DNA of 64,000 nucleotides from Sabellastarte sp. h YS-2021 (Eukaryota > Annelida > Polychaeta > Sabellida > Sabellidae): positions 50,380,332 to 50,444,331 of the forward strand of contig OZ024938.1 of assembly GCA_964017235.1 (NCBI GenBank). The letters are read 5' to 3'. Of the stretch, positions 59,740 through 64,000 are shown piece by piece; position 1 is the stretch's first letter, and every line of letters begins with the position of its first letter. The notes beneath the pieces were generated by a model that ran no database searches, was not told where the DNA came from, and was given only the letters and a program-made list of their open reading frames with translations. The position numbers and the translations under genes were made by a program.

Positions 59740-60209
59740 CAGTCTGGTTATATTGTATTAGTCAATGGTAGAAGCTCTAGTGTTGGGTGGTAATTAGTGC
59801 TGTGAAACTGTATGGAATTTTGGATCTGATGTTTGGTATTTCTTTGGACTAGCAAACCTTTATCGAGTTTGATCATCAGACTAACACTTTCAAAGTATAA
59901 ATTTACTGTTAAACCTACCGTGAAGTGTTGTAGTATGTGAAAAAAATATTGTAAAAACATGTTTTCCATGATTGATATTTTGGATAAATTTCACCTTATT
60001 CTCAATAGAACGTATTTTTTATAGTTGAGTGAAAGTTGCATCTTTCAAATCATGTCGGTGATCGCAAGTGATCAAACTTTTTCAAACATAATCACAGCAC
60101 TAGTAGTAACTGTGACATTTTAAAACAGAAGTGAAATTCACTACACAGAAGAAACCTCACAGTTTTAACAAAGGAAAATGAATTAGTCATGGAACATATA
60201 AAAGGTATT

Positions 60210-60455
60210 TTGAGCACAATGGTGAGGTCACTAAGGTACACACACATGCTTTCAACCGCTGAATCTGTGGGTTTGAATCTTGGTCCTGATGGGGATGTTG
60301 GTATTGGCTTGCTGATGTCCAGTAGTTTACAGTACAGAAGCTTCAGCAATTAGTAGTATGCTCTGTCCTCCTCCCATTCAACTACACAATGTAAAACGAT
60401 CTTTATATATCTGTGTTTTCATGGCAACATTAAACTCAAAATCATAAAAAAACAC
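60210..60455 (+). mobile_element. tRNA-derived SINE, copy 4
   Basis: An A-box-like stretch near 60220 and B-box-like GGGTTTGAATCTTGG at 60270 are followed by a SINE-sized body ending in an A-rich tail. The body is related to, but diverged from, copies at 17230 and 34212. Confidence 0.6.
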
Positions 60456-60863
60456 AACAGTGAAAATTTGGCTTGAATTCAAAACAAGAAATGTCATTGA
60501 GTAATTTGAAATTTGTGAATTTATAAACCTTAAATTGTACAAAAATTTTCTCTCATTTTTGAACTTAGTGAACTTTTGAGTCCTAGTGGTAAAAAGAAGA
60601 CCCTTTTTATATAAATTAAAAAAAATTCAAACCTTTTCCTTCAAAACTGATGTCACATCAAACCAAAGTCACGTGACAGTATGAGTATAAATGTAGAATT
60701 ATTGTTGTCTGTGCTTGAAAAAGTGTATCTCTGTTAAATACATATTTGTATTGATGCAGTTAATTTATATTCTCTTTTAATAACTAAAATGTCTTGTATT
60801 CTCTATGTTGTGTATAAAGTGATATGCTCAAAACTAGAGGTTCTACTGTATAATAGGTGTACA

Positions 60864-61326
60864 TAGTGGTGTCATCAGGATCGGCGATATCGCAAATTCA
60901 CAATGGATGATAATCAAGGATTAATTGTCATCTGAAATATATCTTCTAAACACTATTTAACCATTTACTTTAGCTTATTTTGGGAGAGATTTAACAAATA
61001 TGATGAAATATTGTTACAATGTTTACTTTCATGAGGTTTGTTTTGATTTGTGATGTAATTGTAGTGATGATTACTTCCACTTCCTACAGGAAGTACAGAA
61101 AAAAAAAATGTAAGTTGTTTACTTTTTAGTGCTTAGAATATTCACTATTTTAACAACTGTCAACACAAAAGATACATAAAATATGATATATTTCAGTAAA
61201 AGTTATCAATGCACATCTATGTAAAGAGCAAATGTAGGTTTAATTTGTGAAATGATGGCACCGCGATATCACTCACGATTTTGTTCACGGTATCAAGACC
61301 ACACATACCCAGACGATGGCACCACT
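60864..61326. mobile_element. hAT-like MITE (TAGTGGTGTCATC)
   Basis: TAGTGGTGTCATC at the left and GATGGCACCACTA at the right are flanked by ggtgtaca and agtgtaca (7 of 8 bases). It is 463 bp, with GCGATATC phrases near both ends. Confidence 0.83.
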
Positions 61327-62146
61327 AAGTGTACATGTTTAAATACAGTCAAAATTGTTGTGTTCTCAAATTATTATTTAAATGCTCTTAATTTTCGGAA
61401 CAATAATATAAAAGGATCATTTTAACTTCTGATAGTATATGCCTTTTGGGTCCACATCGGGTAGAAATTTTGGATAGGTTTGCTAAAAGTATAATGTGAG
61501 AGAATGTGACCAACACAAGAGAGAAAAAATGCTGGAAACATTTTAATTAATATTTTGCATTTTAATAATGTTGAATTACAAAGTATAATATTCATATGGG
61601 AAGTCCCTTTAAAAAGTGAACATCATTTGGTTTTTGGTTTTTCTAGTTTAAACTTTTTAAGCTTCCTCTGTTAATGTGCTGTAGAATTAGAAATTATTGT
61701 TCTGCCACATTTGATGCTCAAAAACCGAAAATTTATTTAGAAAATTATTGAAAAAGAGTTATTATAAAAAAAAATGAGAGTCAGATTTCAAGTGCTTCAT
61801 TTATATCAAATATAAAATGATTTCTTATAATTATTGAATATCTTAAGCACCCCGTAGTGGGAGACTGGTTTTTTGCCATGCAAAATGATAAAATTTTTGC
61901 CAGTTTATGTTATCTCTGTAAAATTATGTTCTAAAAGTTTTTTCATCTGATAACACAAGATGTAGTGGATGATATATAATGTAATTGCTGGCGTTTCTGC
62001 TCTTGTACAGAAAAATAACCTAAAAATGTGCAAGAAAATATTAATAGTGTAATCCAGCATTTTATACAACAGATTTGACTGTATTTAATACTGAAGTATT
62101 AAAGGGAATATTAACATTGTATCATTGACTGTATATTCCCTTGTAG
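61327..62146. other. No gene seen
   Basis: AT-rich intergenic sequence without a clear repeat or exon. Confidence 0.4.
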
Positions 62147-62259
62147 GTACACTCTGTTCTGGTTATAACTTGGGTTCACTCCCAGGCAGCCATATTACAA
62201 TGCTGCCCTTCTCGCTGTTTGTGAGTCTCTGATGTAACGGGATGTTGTCCTCCCTGCAG

Positions 62260-62330
62260 AAACAGCCATGTCATCTGCATACACAGAGCTTCTTCAGAAT
62301 GTCACTGGCAAGTCTCTGCTATCTCCGTGG
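62260..62330 (+). CDS. Candidate first coding exon of an unknown gene
   Basis: After a good acceptor-like tract (gtcctccctgcag), ATG at 62268 opens a frame MSSAYTELLQNVTGKSLLSPW, followed by a donor-like gtaatg or, if not spliced, an in-frame TAA. I do not recognise it. The local GC is higher than its surroundings. Confidence 0.25.
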
Positions 62331-62910
62331 TAATGTTTCAATGTGTTTACACTAGATACTAAGATAAGGTGAAACCAAGCTTGTGGCTCTTTTTGAGATA
62401 TGTCCCAAGTGTTTCAGACATCAGTTATCCAATAAGGAAAGTGTCAGTTTGAGTATTGGTGGAAAAAGAAAAAGTGTTTGTTATCCTCTTCAATTTACCT
62501 TGTGAATGTTTTCTCTCTTAAGTCAGTTTTCAGTGTACTTTTTGTGTAATCATTTTAGCATTGACAGAAGCTTAAAGTATTGAACACTTAAATGTCCTGG
62601 TCAAAGATGGAGACTGAATAGTGTGAGATACTGACATCTTTCTTCATATGATTAAAATAAGGCTGGTTGGCCCAAGTTATGTACTGTGTACAGCAGATGA
62701 ATCAGTTTTGTGTGTGTTGGTATCTCTTGAGTATTTATAGTCCTCATTATGTGTGACACTGTATTTTATAGACTCTGAGTTTATCAGCAAATATAAGAAA
62801 ACCTGTTGATCATGGAAATATGAGCATAGTTAGGTCTCACTGGGTGTGGCAAGACAGAACATATGATTGGTTGACCTGGTTTGGATCATTCCTATTGGCT
62901 GGTGTCCCAG

Positions 62911-62976
62911 GATGCACTCACCAACTACCAATCAGATTGTGAGTTCTACAATCCATTCAATAGACAGCTGCAAAAA
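62911..62976 (+). CDS. Candidate 22-codon exon of an unknown gene
   Basis: The acceptor is ggtgtcccag and the donor gtgagt. In phase 0 it reads DALTNYQSDCEFYNPFNRQL, which looks protein-like. The phase does not agree with splicing from 62330, so the link between the two is doubtful. Confidence 0.25.
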
Positions 62977-64000
62977 GTGAGTACTGAAGTCTTTGTTTCA
63001 TTGTTGATTTTATCTGCAGTTCTTGGTCATTGCAAAATTTTGTTTCAAAATCTAATTTTTGGGAAAAAAAATAGGTGTAATTCATGAATATTTGCAAACG
63101 GGTTGTCATTGGCAGGTGTACCAGCACTTGAATTAGAACAATCCACAATGCACACCTGCAGAATGCAGATGGTTTCCTGTGTTCACATACTTAGCTCATG
63201 ATTTGGCCCAATATTGTATTTCACTATGTTTTTGACAGACTAGCGGTTGCATAAAACTTGTGGTTCGGGAGGGGATTCAGGGATTTTTGAGACACCTTTG
63301 TGTGTGCTGGTTTCTTAGTGCATTCTGTGAAGTTGGCTTTTCTTGTAGAACACAGTCACTGTGGTAATTTCACAGTTAACACAAGTCGCAAGGTGAAATA
63401 ACTTTAATTCCTAGCATTTAAGGCTTGTTATATACTTTATTTAACTAGATAAATAAGGTTGTATGAATAGCAAATAACAAGTTTTATATATATTTAGGTT
63501 AATATAATAAATCAACACTCACTTATCCAGATTTTAACCCAGTATTTAAACTCGTATTGTGGACAAAATATTGTATCAGTTATAAAATTAATTCGTTTTA
63601 TTGATTGTTTTGACATTTTATAAAAATTAGATCATAGAAGAATTGTATGTTTCAAAATAAGATGCAGTAACATGAACGTGGCGAGATGACACACGCCCAC
63701 ACAAAAATTCAAAATTAATTTTGGGAATTTGATCAACCTATGCTCCAATGGTGAACCAGTGAAATTTAATACATGAATATAATGTATAATGTTTATCAAA
63801 ATTCAGTAAAATACAGTGACAAATTTGTAGTGACAAGCTACAGTGATTCTTAAAGTTAGTCCTCATGTAAATTTATACAATACCAGACAAAATAGGCTGG
63901 ATGGGGATTTATATTGTGTGTAGCACATCTTGTACACTGTATTTGACAATATATTAACAGGAGTTTCTCAAATGATTCCTAAGATGTGGAATTGCAATGA
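62977..64000. other. No gene seen
   Basis: AT-rich sequence to the window edge. If a third gene starts near 62260, this would be its intron. Confidence 0.35.

Noticed and set aside
62147-62220. Candidate exon with TAG acceptor and gtgagt donor
   Set aside because: The next acceptor is only about 39 bp away, too short for an intron, and every frame is closed or trivial.

Overview
This is a eukaryotic, AT-rich, intron-rich window. It most likely comes from an invertebrate animal, and a bivalve or other mollusc is my best guess. That guess rests on long introns with good GT-AG borders, many short hAT-like and Tc1/pogo-like MITEs, tandem arrays with a period near 145 bp, an element with terminal inverted repeats around such an array (an organisation known from bivalves), and DIRS-type retrotransposons. 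Nothing in the window fixes the species.

Two host genes can be read, both on the + strand. The first (1143-21184) is the 3' part of COASY, the bifunctional coenzyme A synthase. Nine coding exons join in frame, from the HxGH motif of the phosphopantetheine adenylyltransferase domain through the complete dephospho-CoA kinase domain. The first exon or exons lie upstream of the window. The second (32324-58675) is a six-exon gene for a 578-residue leucine-rich repeat plus Ig membrane protein. An isolated 99-bp exon at 43984-44082 supplies the middle of the LRR C-terminal cap. A weak candidate small gene lies on the - strand (22724-22954), and a weak candidate for the start of a third + strand gene lies at 62260-62976.

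Much of the rest is mobile DNA inside introns. Four DIRS-type (tyrosine recombinase) retrotransposons all lie on the + strand: 6523-12700 in a COASY intron, 36967-42296 in LRR intron 4, and 44727-50939 plus 51226-57421 in LRR intron 5. The last has long open RT/RNase H and recombinase frames and looks nearly whole. The other three are old broken copies of a sister subfamily whose 5' third is a promoter-like block plus a 60-bp minisatellite. Three copies show the full DIRS geometry: unequal terminal inverted repeats and an internal region complementary to both outer ends.

Smaller elements include hAT-like MITEs with 8-bp target duplications (32538-32913, 57702-58000 and 59373-59739 have perfect ones), a TA-flanked MITE family starting GAGTAAGAAATC, pogo-like MITEs, tRNA-derived SINEs, a 5'-truncated LINE with a 12-bp target duplication, and several long hairpins. 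The long stretches 22955-32307 and 58676-64000 otherwise show no convincing gene.
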